Part shown: one piece after another, positions 1-8,366 of the stretch
How positions within the stretch are numbered: the stretch's first letter is position 1
Layout: each line of letters begins with the position of its first letter
DNA from: Maccoyibacter intestinihominis
GTDB taxonomy: Bacteria > Bacillota > Clostridia > Lachnospirales > Lachnospiraceae
Length of the DNA stretch: 64,000 bases
Assembly: GCF_040096355.1 (NCBI RefSeq)
Contig: NZ_JBBMEX010000011.1
Span: 37,910 to 101,909, forward strand
Direction of reading: 5' to 3'
Made by a program: the position numbers and the translations under genes
The notes under the pieces: model-generated
What the model saw: the letters and a program-made list of their open reading frames with translations, nothing else
The model's database searches: none
What the model was told of the DNA's origin: nothing

Positions 1-1302
1 GTTGCTTATATCTTAGATGAGCCGAGTATCGGACTGCACCAGAGAGATAATGACAAACTTTTAAATACCTTAAAAAATCTCAAAGATTTAGGCAACACCC
101 TTATCGTAGTAGAACACGATGAAGACACCATGCTTGCAGCAGATTATGTTGTGGATATCGGACCGGGAGCGGGTGAGCACGGTGGAGAAGTGGTTGCCGC
201 CGGCACGGCAGAAGAGATCATGCAGAATGAAAAATCCATTACAGGAGCCTATCTGAGTGGCAGAATACAGATACCGGTGCCAGAGGAACGCAGAAAACCA
301 ACCGGATATCTGACGATCAAAGGGGCAAAAGAAAATAACCTGAAAAACATAGATGTCGATGTGCCACTCGGTGTGATGACCTGTGTGACCGGAGTATCGG
401 GTTCCGGAAAAAGTTCACTGACCAATGAAATTTTGTATAAGACATTAGCCAAAAAACTGAACCGTGCCAGAACGATACCGGGAGCACATAACAAGATCGA
501 AGGGCTTGAGCAGTTAGATAAGGTGATCGACATTGACCAGTCTCCGATCGGAAGGACACCACGCTCTAATCCGGCGACTTATACGGGAGTCTTTGACATG
601 ATCCGTGACCTCTTTGCTGCAACACCGGATGCAAAGGCAAGAGGTTATAAAAAAGGACGTTTCAGCTTCAATGTAAAGGGCGGAAGATGTGAGGCATGTT
701 CCGGAGACGGAATCTTAAAGATCGAAATGCACTTTTTGCCGGATGTTTATGTTCCATGTGAGGTTTGTGGTGGCAAGCGTTACAATCGTGAGACCTTAGA
801 AGTAAGATATAAAGGAAAGAGCATCTATGATGTACTGGATATGACAGTGGAGGAGGCACTGACCTTCTTTGAAAACGTACCGTCCATCCATAGAAAAATC
901 CAGACCCTTTATGATGTAGGACTTTCCTATATCCGATTAGGACAGCCATCCACCACATTATCCGGCGGTGAAGCACAGCGTATCAAACTGGCTACAGAGT
1001 TGAGTAAACGGAGCACGGGAAAGACAATTTATATCTTAGATGAGCCGACTACCGGACTGCATTTTGCGGATGTGCATAAATTAATAGAAATCCTGCGGCG
1101 GCTTTCGGACGGAGGCAATACGGTAGTTGTCATCGAACATAATCTGGATGTGATCAAGACAGCGGATTATATCATCGATATGGGACCGGAAGGCGGCGAT
1201 GGCGGTGGAACGGTCATTGCAAAAGGAACGCCGGAAGAAGTGGCAAAAGTCAAAGGTTCCTATACCGGACAATATTTAAAGAAATACCTGAAGAAAAAAT
1301 AA
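1..1302 (+). CDS. uvrA: UvrA excinuclease ABC subunit A, 3' part (5' end outside window)
   Basis: This is the ATPase that scans DNA for bulky lesions and hands them to UvrB in nucleotide excision repair. The frame is open from base 1, so the start lies upstream; 433 residues remain of a family length near 940. Counting from the first codon, the Walker B of the first ATPase is at about residues 3-9 (YILDEPS). The second Walker A (GVSGSGKSS) is near 131-139. A zinc finger (CEAC about 20 residues before CEVC) starts near 229, a signature (LSGGEAQR) lies near 321, a second Walker B (ILDEPTTG) near 345 and an H-loop (VIEHN) near 378. All catalytic motifs of the second half are intact. The C-terminus runs into Lys-rich residues before the stop, as is usual. 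No downstream gene is coupled to it. Confidence 0.97.
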   Translation, partial: VAYILDEPSIGLHQRDNDKLLNTLKNLKDLGNTLIVVEHDEDTMLAADYVVDIGPGAGEHGGEVVAAGTAEEIMQNEKSITGAYLSGRIQIPVPEERRKPTGYLTIKGAKENNLKNIDVDVPLGVMTCVTGVSGSGKSSLTNEILYKTLAKKLNRARTIPGAHNKIEGLEQLDKVIDIDQSPIGRTPRSNPATYTGVFDMIRDLFAATPDAKARGYKKGRFSFNVKGGRCEACSGDGILKIEMHFLPDVYVPCEVCGGKRYNRETLEVRYKGKSIYDVLDMTVEEALTFFENVPSIHRKIQTLYDVGLSYIRLGQPSTTLSGGEAQRIKLATELSKRSTGKTIYILDEPTTGLHFADVHKLIEILRRLSDGGNTVVVIEHNLDVIKTADYIIDMGPEGGDGGGTVIAKGTPEEVAKVKGSYTGQYLKKYLKKK

Positions 1303-1328
1303 GAAATCTAAAATAAGAAAGCCTAGAA

Positions 1329-1393
1329 AGAAATCGTGCGACCCGGACTAGCTCACAATCAGGGTGATCTATCCCAAACTGCACGATTCTTTT
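1329..1393 (+). terminator. Probable uvrA terminator with a large structured loop
   Basis: About 27 bases after the uvrA stop, AATCGTGC (1332-1339) pairs with GCACGATT (1381-1388). Flanking A/T pairs extend the stem with one bulged A, and CTTTTATT follows. The roughly 40-base loop can form its own GGG/CCC hairpin (1362-1374). Stem plus T-rich tail suits an intrinsic terminator, but the loop is longer than usual, so a structured 3' element is also possible. Confidence 0.5.
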
Positions 1394-1443
1394 ATTAAGG
1401 TATCAGCCAAACAAGCCGTTAAACCAACAAGTCATTAGACAAA

Positions 1444-1556
1444 TAAAAAAGCTTCCAAGTGATTGGAAGCTCAAACTTTCGGGGAGTACTGCCCGAGTTC
1501 TAGGAACCCGAGCAGTATGAGTTATGAAAAATTATATTAGCCTTAGCTAGTACGTT
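1444..1556 (-). ncRNA. Candidate small RNA, antisense orientation, unknown family
   Basis: On the minus strand a 14-bp stem (plus coordinates 1504-1517 with 1487-1500, loop 1501-1503) pairs fully, using two G-U wobbles. The same two positions are A-C mismatches if read on the plus strand, so selection points to a minus-strand transcript. About 16 bases later a perfect 8-9 bp hairpin (GCTTCCAA/TTGGAAGC, plus 1450-1471) is followed by six U residues, a good intrinsic terminator. Upstream on the minus strand there is a TATAAT (plus 1557-1562) with only a weak -35, and another TATAAT at plus 1532-1537. The transcript would be about 80-110 nt. It does not match any RNA family I recognise. The 5' end is a guess. 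Confidence 0.5.
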
Positions 1557-1667
1557 ATTATAGTACTTTGAATATGTGAATAAAGTATGAATATAAAGTT
1601 AATAAAATATGAATCTTTTAAAATGTTTTAAAAAAGTCTTAAATCAGAGAAAAAACAAAAAAAAACC

Positions 1668-1696
1668 TTTAAAAACATCACGTCATTGTATATAAT
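1668..1696 (+). promoter_or_regulatory. Putative sigma-A promoter for mbl
   Basis: A TATAAT at 1691-1696 lies 17 bases after a TTTAAA (4 of 6 matches to the -35 consensus). It precedes the mbl start by about 118 bases, within a very A-rich tract. The -35 is weak. Confidence 0.5.
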
Positions 1697-1813
1697 AAGT
1701 ATGAATATGGAAAAATGTGTATCATAGGCGTTTCTATAGATGAACAGAATCGATAAATCCAATTTATAAATGATAATATATAGGTAGGACAGGAAGAAAG
1801 GAGAAACATCAGA

Positions 1814-2815
1814 ATGGTTTCAACAGATATCGGAATTGATTTAGGTACAGCAAGTATTTTAGTATATATTAAAGGAAAGGGTGTCGTGCTAAAAGAGCCT
1901 TCCGTTGTGGCATTTGACCGCGATACCAACAAGATCAAAGCAATTGGTGAAGAAGCAAGATTGATGCTTGGTAGAACACCGGGCAACATCGTGGCAGTAC
2001 GTCCGTTACGTCAGGGAGTTATTTCCGATTATACCGTTACGGAGAAAATGATCAAATATTTTATCCAGAAGGCCATGGGTAAGAAGAGTTTTCGTAAACC
2101 ACGCATCTCCGTTTGTGTACCAAGTGGTGTAACAGAGGTAGAGAAGAAAGCAGTAGAAGATGCAACTTATCAGGCAGGAGCAAGAGAAGTTTCTATTATA
2201 GAAGAACCAATTGCAGCAGCCATCGGAGCAGGAATTGACATTGCAAGACCTTGCGGAAATATGATCGTAGATATCGGAGGAGGAACTTCTGATATTGCAG
2301 TCATCTCTTTAGGCGGATCTGTAGTAAGCACATCCATTAAGATCGCCGGAGATGATTTTGACGAAGCGATCGTCCGTTATATGAGAAAAAAACATAATCT
2401 TCTGATCGGTGAAAGAACCGCAGAGGACATTAAGATCAAGATTGGAACCTGTTTCCCGTTAGCACAGCCGGAGACAATGGATGTACGCGGAAGAAACCTT
2501 GTAACAGGTCTTCCAAAGACAGTACAGGTAAGCTCAGAGGAGACCGAAGAAGCACTCCGCGAAGCAACACTTCAGATTGTAGAAGCAGTTCACAGTGTAT
2601 TAGAAAAGACTCCACCGGAGTTAGCAGCAGACGTAGCAGACAGAGGAATCGTCCTTACAGGCGGTGGTGCTCTGTTAAGAGGTTTAGAAGAACTGATTGA
2701 AGACCGTACAGGCATTAACACGATGACCGCAGAAGAGCCGATGACCTGTGTGGCGATCGGAACAGGAAAATATGTAGAATTTTTAGCAGGAAATCACGAC
2801 GACAAACAGATGTAA
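1814..2815 (+). CDS. mbl: MreB/Mbl family rod-shape actin
   Basis: This bacterial actin forms membrane-associated filaments that guide cell-wall elongation enzymes. The 333 residues match the family length. Actin-type nucleotide motifs are visible: phosphate 1 at the N-terminus (IGIDLGTASI, residues 6-15), phosphate 2 near residue 152 (VDIGGGTSDIA) and the adenosine motif near 279 (LTGGGALLRGL). A GAAAGGAG ribosome site precedes the ATG by about 8 bases. The next genes encode two FlgF/FlgG-type proteins, the same order as mbl-flhO-flhP in Bacillus subtilis. That context, rather than the sequence alone, favours Mbl over MreB, since mreC and mreD are absent. An A-rich leader with a TATAAT at 1691 precedes it. 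Confidence 0.92.
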   Translation: MVSTDIGIDLGTASILVYIKGKGVVLKEPSVVAFDRDTNKIKAIGEEARLMLGRTPGNIVAVRPLRQGVISDYTVTEKMIKYFIQKAMGKKSFRKPRISVCVPSGVTEVEKKAVEDATYQAGAREVSIIEEPIAAAIGAGIDIARPCGNMIVDIGGGTSDIAVISLGGSVVSTSIKIAGDDFDEAIVRYMRKKHNLLIGERTAEDIKIKIGTCFPLAQPETMDVRGRNLVTGLPKTVQVSSEETEEALREATLQIVEAVHSVLEKTPPELAADVADRGIVLTGGGALLRGLEELIEDRTGINTMTAEEPMTCVAIGTGKYVEFLAGNHDDKQM

Positions 2816-2919
2816 GCGTGAAACCTGTCACGGATGGCTGGATAACACAGGAAGTGTATAAGTAATGGCATCGTAAAAAGCGGTGTCATTGCCCCTTATT
2901 CAGAAAGGAGAATTTATAC

Positions 2920-3720
2920 ATGGTAAAAGGACTCTATACAGCCTATACGGGAATGTTGAACGAGCAGAACCGTATGGACATCATGACAAACAATCTGGCA
3001 AATGCAGATACGAACGGCTATAAAAAAGAAGGCAGTACGGCACAGACATTTGCAGATACTTATGCAATAAAAATCAAAGACACCTCAGCATATAACATAC
3101 CGCGCAGGATCGGTGACATCAGTCTGGGGGTACATATCGGAGAAACCTATACAAATTATGATCAGGGTTCTTTTGAAGTGACGGACAATCCGGCAGATTT
3201 AGCACTGGCAGGCGATGGATTTTTTGCAATATCTTATACGAACAAACAGGGTGAGACTTCTGTAAAATATACAAGAGACGGAGCCTTTACCGTAAATAAG
3301 GACGGTTATCTGGTAACCAAGGACGGAGACTATGTGCTGAACCAGAATGCAGCGATGAATTCTGATCCGGGAGCAGCAGGCTATATCCGTATCGATCCGA
3401 ACCAGAAGTTTACGATCGACGAGCAGGGAAATATCTGGCAGAACCGTGCGGTGGTCGGAAGAGTCGGAGTAGTAGATTTTGCGAACTATAATTATTTAGA
3501 GAAGTTTGGAGAAAATCTCTATCAGACGGTAGACGGAGCACAGATCGTTGCAGCAGGAGCACAGGTAGAACAGGGAGTGATTGAGGCTTCCAATGTGCAG
3601 GTCGTTTCGGAAATGGTCGATATGATCACGATCACAAGAGCATATGAAGCAAATCAGAAAATTATCCAGACCATAGATACGATGTTAGACAAAGCAGTAA
3701 ATCAGGTAGGCAAGCTATAA
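2920..3720 (+). CDS. flhO: Flagellar hook-basal body protein, FlhO/FlgF type
   Basis: This is an axial flagellar protein of the FlgF/FlgG rod-hook family, exported by the flagellar type III apparatus and assembled in the distal rod. The 266 residues carry the N-terminal family motif (GMLNEQNRMDIMTNNLANA, about 12-30, then NGYKKEG) and the C-terminal helix (EASNVQVVSEMVDMI and RAYEANQKIIQ, about 224-250). Both ends are needed for coiled-coil packing in the axial structure. An AAAGGAG site lies about 8 bases before the ATG. It is 16 bases upstream of a second family member, so the two are surely cotranscribed. FlhO of B. subtilis sits in the same place after mbl; FlgF would be the enterobacterial name. 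Confidence 0.93.
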   Translation: MVKGLYTAYTGMLNEQNRMDIMTNNLANADTNGYKKEGSTAQTFADTYAIKIKDTSAYNIPRRIGDISLGVHIGETYTNYDQGSFEVTDNPADLALAGDGFFAISYTNKQGETSVKYTRDGAFTVNKDGYLVTKDGDYVLNQNAAMNSDPGAAGYIRIDPNQKFTIDEQGNIWQNRAVVGRVGVVDFANYNYLEKFGENLYQTVDGAQIVAAGAQVEQGVIEASNVQVVSEMVDMITITRAYEANQKIIQTIDTMLDKAVNQVGKL

Positions 3721-3736
3721 GAGAGGTGTTTGAATT

Positions 3737-4552
3737 ATGATGAGAGCTTTATGGAGTGCGGCATCTGGAATGATCGCACAGCAGACGAATGTAGATACAA
3801 TATCCAATAATATTGCAAATGTAAATACAACAGGCTATAAGACAGAGAAGACAGAATTCAAATCCCTGCTGTACCAAAATTTACAGGCAAGAACAACGAC
3901 AGCAAACGGTGCGAACAAACCGATACCGGCACAGGTAGGCTTAGGTACGCGTGTTGCATCTAATACCTCCATGTTTACACAGGGAGCAATGTTAGCAAGT
4001 GAAAGTGATACGGCATTTGCGATCGACGGCGAAGGCTTCTTTGCAGTTCGTGGAGCAGATGGTAATACATACTATACAAGAAACGGTAATTTTACCTGGA
4101 GCATCGGAAATGACGGAGTTATTCTGACGAACTCTGACGGATATCCGGTTTTAGACTCCCGAGGAAATATGATCCGTATACCGGATGGCGTGGCAGCGGA
4201 AAAAGTTTCCGTAACTTCACAGGGACAGTTCTATTACAGAAATGCACAGGGAAATCCGGTGGATATGAACCAGAGTATTGGATTATTCCAGTTTAACAAT
4301 CCAGGGGGACTTGAAAAATTGCAGGATTCCTTATTGAGAGTTACAGATGCTTCCGGTAATCCAATGAATGAGGCAACGACAGCCGGACTGGACAGATCAA
4401 ATGTGCGTCAGGGCTACTTAGAGGGGTCCAATGTTCAAGTCGCAGATGAAATGGTAAATCTGATCATTGCACAGAGAGCCTATGAATTGAATTCTAAGGC
4501 AATACAGGCATCTGATGATATGCTTTCACAGGCAAATCAGTTGAGAAGATAA
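3737..4552 (+). CDS. flhP: Flagellar hook-basal body protein, FlhP/FlgG type
   Basis: This is a second rod/hook protein, probably the distal-rod FlgG equivalent (FlhP in B. subtilis). The 271 residues open with a typical N-terminal segment (WSAASGMIAQQTNVDTIS, then NNIANVNTTGYK). They end with the conserved C-terminal segment (LEGSNVQVADEMVNLI, then AQRAYELNSKAIQ). Like its neighbour it has no cleavable signal peptide, as expected for type III export. The ATG at 3737 follows GAGAGG with a short spacing; a second ATG at 3740 would give nearly the same protein. The FlgJ-like gene follows after 15 bases. Confidence 0.93.
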   Translation: MMRALWSAASGMIAQQTNVDTISNNIANVNTTGYKTEKTEFKSLLYQNLQARTTTANGANKPIPAQVGLGTRVASNTSMFTQGAMLASESDTAFAIDGEGFFAVRGADGNTYYTRNGNFTWSIGNDGVILTNSDGYPVLDSRGNMIRIPDGVAAEKVSVTSQGQFYYRNAQGNPVDMNQSIGLFQFNNPGGLEKLQDSLLRVTDASGNPMNEATTAGLDRSNVRQGYLEGSNVQVADEMVNLIIAQRAYELNSKAIQASDDMLSQANQLRR

Positions 4553-4567
4553 TAAGGAGGAAGCGGT

Positions 4568-4924
4568 ATGAGTGGAATTAGCATCAATCCTTATAGCAAT
4601 CTGTATGAACAGACAGCAACATCGGCTCAGAATGCTTCGGCAAGCCGTTTGAATGATACCATTTCCGGAGATCTTTCCAGTGCTTCCGATGAAGAACTGA
4701 TGGATGTCTGCAAAGATTTTGAAGCATATTTTGTAGAGCAGGTTATGAAGGAAATGAAAAAAATGATTCCTGAGGATGACAACAAAGACCAGTCAATGGG
4801 ACAATTAAAAGACTACTTTGAAGACCAGATGATGCAGGAGTATGCAGATAAGATCGTAGATCAGGGAGATTTTGGAATTGCACAGACGCTGTATGAACAG
4901 ATGAAGCGCAATTATAACTTATAA
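4568..4924 (+). CDS. Rod-binding protein, FlgJ N-terminal-domain type
   Basis: This small protein (118 residues) carries only the rod-binding domain of FlgJ. Residues about 47-90 hold the family core (DVCKDFEAYFVEQVMKEM, followed by an acidic KDQSMGQLKDYF stretch). The C-terminal part has the GDFGIAQTLYEQM motif. The muramidase domain found in enterobacterial FlgJ is absent, which is usual in Firmicutes. It should act as a chaperone or cap for rod assembly in the cell wall. An AAGGAGG site lies 7 bases before the ATG. It is the last gene of the mbl-flagellar group and is followed at once by a strong terminator. Confidence 0.85.
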   Translation: MSGISINPYSNLYEQTATSAQNASASRLNDTISGDLSSASDEELMDVCKDFEAYFVEQVMKEMKKMIPEDDNKDQSMGQLKDYFEDQMMQEYADKIVDQGDFGIAQTLYEQMKRNYNL

Positions 4925-4943
4925 GAATAGCAAAGACAAGAGT

Positions 4944-4975
4944 AAGGCTGTCCTAGGACAGCCTTGTTTATTGTT
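4944..4975 (+). terminator. Intrinsic terminator of the mbl-flagellar operon
   Basis: AAGGCTGTCC (4944-4953) and GGACAGCCTT (4956-4965) form a perfect 10-bp stem with a two-base TA centre. TGTTTATTGTTT follows. It lies 20 bases after the FlgJ-like stop. Confidence 0.9.
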
Positions 4976-5023
4976 TGAAAACGATATTCAATATATACGA
5001 TAGTAACAACTGTACGGAGGAAA

Positions 5024-7240
5024 ATGCAGACCATGGAAGAACTGACAGGTTATGTAGAACACATCGTGTTCAGAAATGCAGAAAATGGATATACGGTTAT
5101 GAACTTTGCAGGCGAAGAAGATGAAATGACCTGTGTGGGTACATTTTCCGTAATCAGTGAGGGAATGTACCTGAAATTGCGGGGAGAGTATGTGGATCAT
5201 CCGACCTATGGAGTACAGATGAAGGTGGAATCCTTTGAGGAACAGGCACCCGAAGACATACAATCCATAGAGCGTTATCTTGGTTCCGGGGCGATTAAAG
5301 GAATCGGAGCGGCGTTAGCAGCCAGAATCGTACGAAGATTTAAAGAGGATACCTTTCGGATCATTGAGGAAGAACCGGAACGTTTAGCAGAGATCAAGGG
5401 GATCAGCGAGAGAAAAGCGATGGAGATCTCAAGTCAGGTGGAAGAAAAAAGAGAACTCCGACAGGCAATGATCTTTTTGCAAAAATACGGAATATCCATC
5501 AACCTCGCAGTAAAGATTTACCATAAATATGGATCGGAAATATATTCTATATTACAGGAAAATCCATATCGGCTCGCAGATGACATTCAGGGAGTGGGAT
5601 TTAAAATTGCAGATGAGATTGCGGCGAGAGTAGGAATTCGGACGGACTCGGATTTCAGAATCCGAAGCGGCATCCAGTATGCACTGCTACAGGCAGCCGG
5701 AGAAGGTCATACCTATCTGCCAAAGGAAGAACTGACAAAACGGACAGCGAGACTGTTAGAAATAGAGCCGGAATATATAGAAAAACACTATATGGATTTG
5801 GCAATGGAGCGGAAAATCATCCTAAAAGAAACGAATGGAAACGTAAAAGTATTTGCATCATCCTATTATCTGATGGAAGCAAATACAGCAGCAATGTTAG
5901 CAGAACTGGACATTCGTTATGATGTTCCGGTACGGGAGATGGAGGACCGGATTCGGCGGATCGAGGACAGCAGCGGTATGGAACTGGATGAGCTGCAAAA
6001 ACAGGCAGTGCAGGAGGCAGTGCAAAATGGACTGTTTGTATTGACCGGTGGACCCGGAACCGGAAAGACCACTACGATCAATACAATCATCCGATACTTT
6101 GAACTGGAAGGAATGGATATCTATTTAGCGGCACCGACAGGCAGGGCAGCAAAACGGATGAGTGAGACCAGCGGATATGAAGCAAAGACGATCCACAGAA
6201 TGTTAGAATTAAACGGCGGAGTAGAAGAAACGGCAGGCTTTGAGCGAAACGAATCCAACCCGTTAGGGGCTGACGTAGTGATCGTGGATGAGATGTCCAT
6301 GGTGGATATCAGTCTGATGCACTCTTTATTAAAGGCGATCGTTCCGGGGACAAGGCTGATCTTAGTCGGAGATGCCAATCAGCTTCCGAGTGTCGGACCG
6401 GGCAGCGTACTTCGTGACATCATAGAGAGCGGAAAATATCAGGTCGTGCGTCTGAATAAAATTTTCCGTCAGGCAAGCCAGAGCGACATCGTAGTAAACG
6501 CACATAAGATCAACGAAGGAAAAGAAGTCATACTGGATAATAAAAGCAGGGATTTCTTTTTCCTGAAACGATATGATGCAGATGTTATCATCAGCGTAGT
6601 GATACAACTGATCAAACAAAAACTGCCCAAATATGTAGATGCAAAACCATTCGATATCCAGGTGCTGACACCAATGCGGAAAGGATTGCTGGGCGTAGAA
6701 CGCTTAAACCGCATTTTGCAGCAATACCTGAATCCAAAGGATGCGAAAAAAGCAGAGCATGAGGTGGGAGACAGGATCTTCCGCGAAGGCGATAAAGTCA
6801 TGCAGATTAAAAATAACTATCAGTTGGAGTGGGAAGTAAGAAGTAAGTATGGTCTGGCAATAGACAAAGGTCTGGGTGTGTTTAACGGAGACATGGGAAT
6901 CGTGCGTCAGATCAATGATTTTGCACAGACGGTGACCGTGGAATTTGAAGAAGGGAAAATGGTGGAATATGCATATAAGGGACTGGATGAGCTGGAACTT
7001 GCCTATGCCATCACGATTCATAAATCGCAGGGAAGCGAATATCCGGCTGTTGTCATACCGCTTTTGCACGGACCGAAAATGCTGATGAACAGAAATCTGC
7101 TTTATACCGCGGTCACAAGAGCGAGAAAGTGCGTGACCTTAGTGGGCGATGAGACGGTTTTTGAACAGATGGAGCACAATGTAACCGAGCAGGTGCGCTA
7201 CAGCGGGCTGATTGACAGAATCTGGGAGCAGGGTGCATAG
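5024..7240 (+). CDS. recD2: RecD2-type ATP-dependent DNA helicase
   Basis: This is a superfamily 1B 5'-3' helicase of the RecD2/YrrC type, which works without RecBC in repair and replication-fork rescue. The 738 residues are full length. The N-terminal third has the RecD2-specific OB-like and helix-hairpin-helix region (GAIKGIGAALAARI near 90, DDIQGVGFKIADEIA near 186). Walker A is near 341-350 (TGGPGTGKTT). Walker B is near 418-424 (IVDEMSM), then GDANQLPSVGPG. Late motifs are IHKSQGSEYP near 664 and YTAVTRARK near 692. An ACGGAGG site precedes the first ATG at 5024; an in-frame ATG at 5033 is the alternative. The preceding gene ends in a terminator, so recD2 is probably transcribed alone, with no promoter obvious to me. 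Confidence 0.96.
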   Translation: MQTMEELTGYVEHIVFRNAENGYTVMNFAGEEDEMTCVGTFSVISEGMYLKLRGEYVDHPTYGVQMKVESFEEQAPEDIQSIERYLGSGAIKGIGAALAARIVRRFKEDTFRIIEEEPERLAEIKGISERKAMEISSQVEEKRELRQAMIFLQKYGISINLAVKIYHKYGSEIYSILQENPYRLADDIQGVGFKIADEIAARVGIRTDSDFRIRSGIQYALLQAAGEGHTYLPKEELTKRTARLLEIEPEYIEKHYMDLAMERKIILKETNGNVKVFASSYYLMEANTAAMLAELDIRYDVPVREMEDRIRRIEDSSGMELDELQKQAVQEAVQNGLFVLTGGPGTGKTTTINTIIRYFELEGMDIYLAAPTGRAAKRMSETSGYEAKTIHRMLELNGGVEETAGFERNESNPLGADVVIVDEMSMVDISLMHSLLKAIVPGTRLILVGDANQLPSVGPGSVLRDIIESGKYQVVRLNKIFRQASQSDIVVNAHKINEGKEVILDNKSRDFFFLKRYDADVIISVVIQLIKQKLPKYVDAKPFDIQVLTPMRKGLLGVERLNRILQQYLNPKDAKKAEHEVGDRIFREGDKVMQIKNNYQLEWEVRSKYGLAIDKGLGVFNGDMGIVRQINDFAQTVTVEFEEGKMVEYAYKGLDELELAYAITIHKSQGSEYPAVVIPLLHGPKMLMNRNLLYTAVTRARKCVTLVGDETVFEQMEHNVTEQVRYSGLIDRIWEQGA

Positions 7241-7250
7241 CAAGAGAGTC

Positions 7251-7279
7251 TTGATAAATCCGTGAAAAAATGGTATAAT
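7251..7279 (+). promoter_or_regulatory. Sigma-A promoter of the ABC importer operon
   Basis: TTGATA (7251-7256) and TATAAT (7274-7279) are separated by exactly 17 bases, and a TG at 7271-7272 forms an extended -10. The promoter starts 11 bases after the recD2 stop and gives a leader of about 50 bases, too short for a T-box or riboswitch. Confidence 0.8.
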
Positions 7280-7337
7280 ACACTCGTTTAGTGCTTTGAC
7301 GCGTTGACGTGAAAAAAATACATTGGAGGAAACGAAC

Positions 7338-8363
7338 ATGAAAAAGGTGATTGCATTGTTACTTGCAATGTCCATGACCGTCGCAGCATTCACAGGCTGT
7401 ACAGCAGGACAGAAAGCAAGTGAAGAAAAGAAAACAGAAACAGCAGATAAGACATCGGATAAAAAAGAGGATGGGGACAAAGTATACCACATCGGTATTA
7501 TCCAGTTAGTTGAGCATCAGGCTTTAGACGCTGCAACGGAAGGTTTCCAGAAAGCGTTAAAAGAAAAACTTGGTGATAAGGTAGAGTTTGACGTACAGAA
7601 TGCACAGGGCGAAGAGACCAACTGTGCAACCATTGCCACAAAATTTGTAAACAGCAATGTGGATCTGATCATGGCAAACGCAACACAGGCAGTAATTTCA
7701 TCTGCAACAGCAACTTCAGATATCCCGATCGTTGGAACTTCCGTAACAGATTATGTGACAACAGGAACCGTAAAGAGCAATGACGCTCCTGGTGGAAACG
7801 TAACAGGAACATCTGACCTTGCACCGATCGATCAGCAGGTAGAACTGCTTCAGAAACTGGTTCCGGACGCAAAGAACGTAGGAATCCTTTACTGCTCCGC
7901 AGAAGCAAACTCTGTATATCAGGCAGAGCAGGCACAGAAATACTTAGAAAAAGCAGGCATTACCGCAAAGACTTACACTGCAGCAGATTCTAACGACATT
8001 CAGCAGGTTGTTACAAAAGCGGCAGATGAGAACGATGCAATTTACATCCCGACAGATAACACGATCGCATCGAACATGGAGATTGTAAAGAATGTTACCG
8101 TTCCGGCAAAAGTCCCGGTAATCGCAGGGGAAGAAAATATGTGCTCCGTTGGCGGACTTGCAACCTTAAGTATCTCTTATGAGAGCATCGGATACAATGC
8201 AGGTTTAATGGCATATGACATTTTAGTAAACGGTAAAAATCCTGCAGATATGCCGATCCAGTATGCAGATGACGTAACATTAAAATACAATGCTGATATC
8301 GCTTCCGAGCTTGGTATCGAGATTCCGGACGATATGGTAGCAATTGAAAAAGAGGATAAATAA
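7338..8363 (+). CDS. trpX: ABC importer substrate-binding lipoprotein, TrpX family
   Basis: This is the extracellular binding component of an importer for tryptophan, tyrosine or a similar small ligand. The chosen start (ATG 7338) follows GGAGG by 8 bases; the frame could open at TTG 7323, but that overlaps the ribosome site. The 341 residues begin with a lipoprotein signal ending in FTGC, so Cys21 should be lipidated. A Lys/Glu-rich linker follows, then a periplasmic-binding fold (YHIGIIQLVEHQALD; NVGILYCSAEANSVY). The fold belongs to the family often paired with the next two genes. The exact ligand cannot be read from the sequence. No Trp-rich leader peptide or T-box was seen. Confidence 0.88.
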   Translation: MKKVIALLLAMSMTVAAFTGCTAGQKASEEKKTETADKTSDKKEDGDKVYHIGIIQLVEHQALDAATEGFQKALKEKLGDKVEFDVQNAQGEETNCATIATKFVNSNVDLIMANATQAVISSATATSDIPIVGTSVTDYVTTGTVKSNDAPGGNVTGTSDLAPIDQQVELLQKLVPDAKNVGILYCSAEANSVYQAEQAQKYLEKAGITAKTYTAADSNDIQQVVTKAADENDAIYIPTDNTIASNMEIVKNVTVPAKVPVIAGEENMCSVGGLATLSISYESIGYNAGLMAYDILVNGKNPADMPIQYADDVTLKYNADIASELGIEIPDDMVAIEKEDK

Positions 8364-8366
8364 TTT

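Noticed and set aside
7280..7337. T-box or tryptophan leader before the TrpX-like operon
   Set aside because: The predicted leader is only about 50 bases, with no T-box sequence, hairpins or Trp codons.
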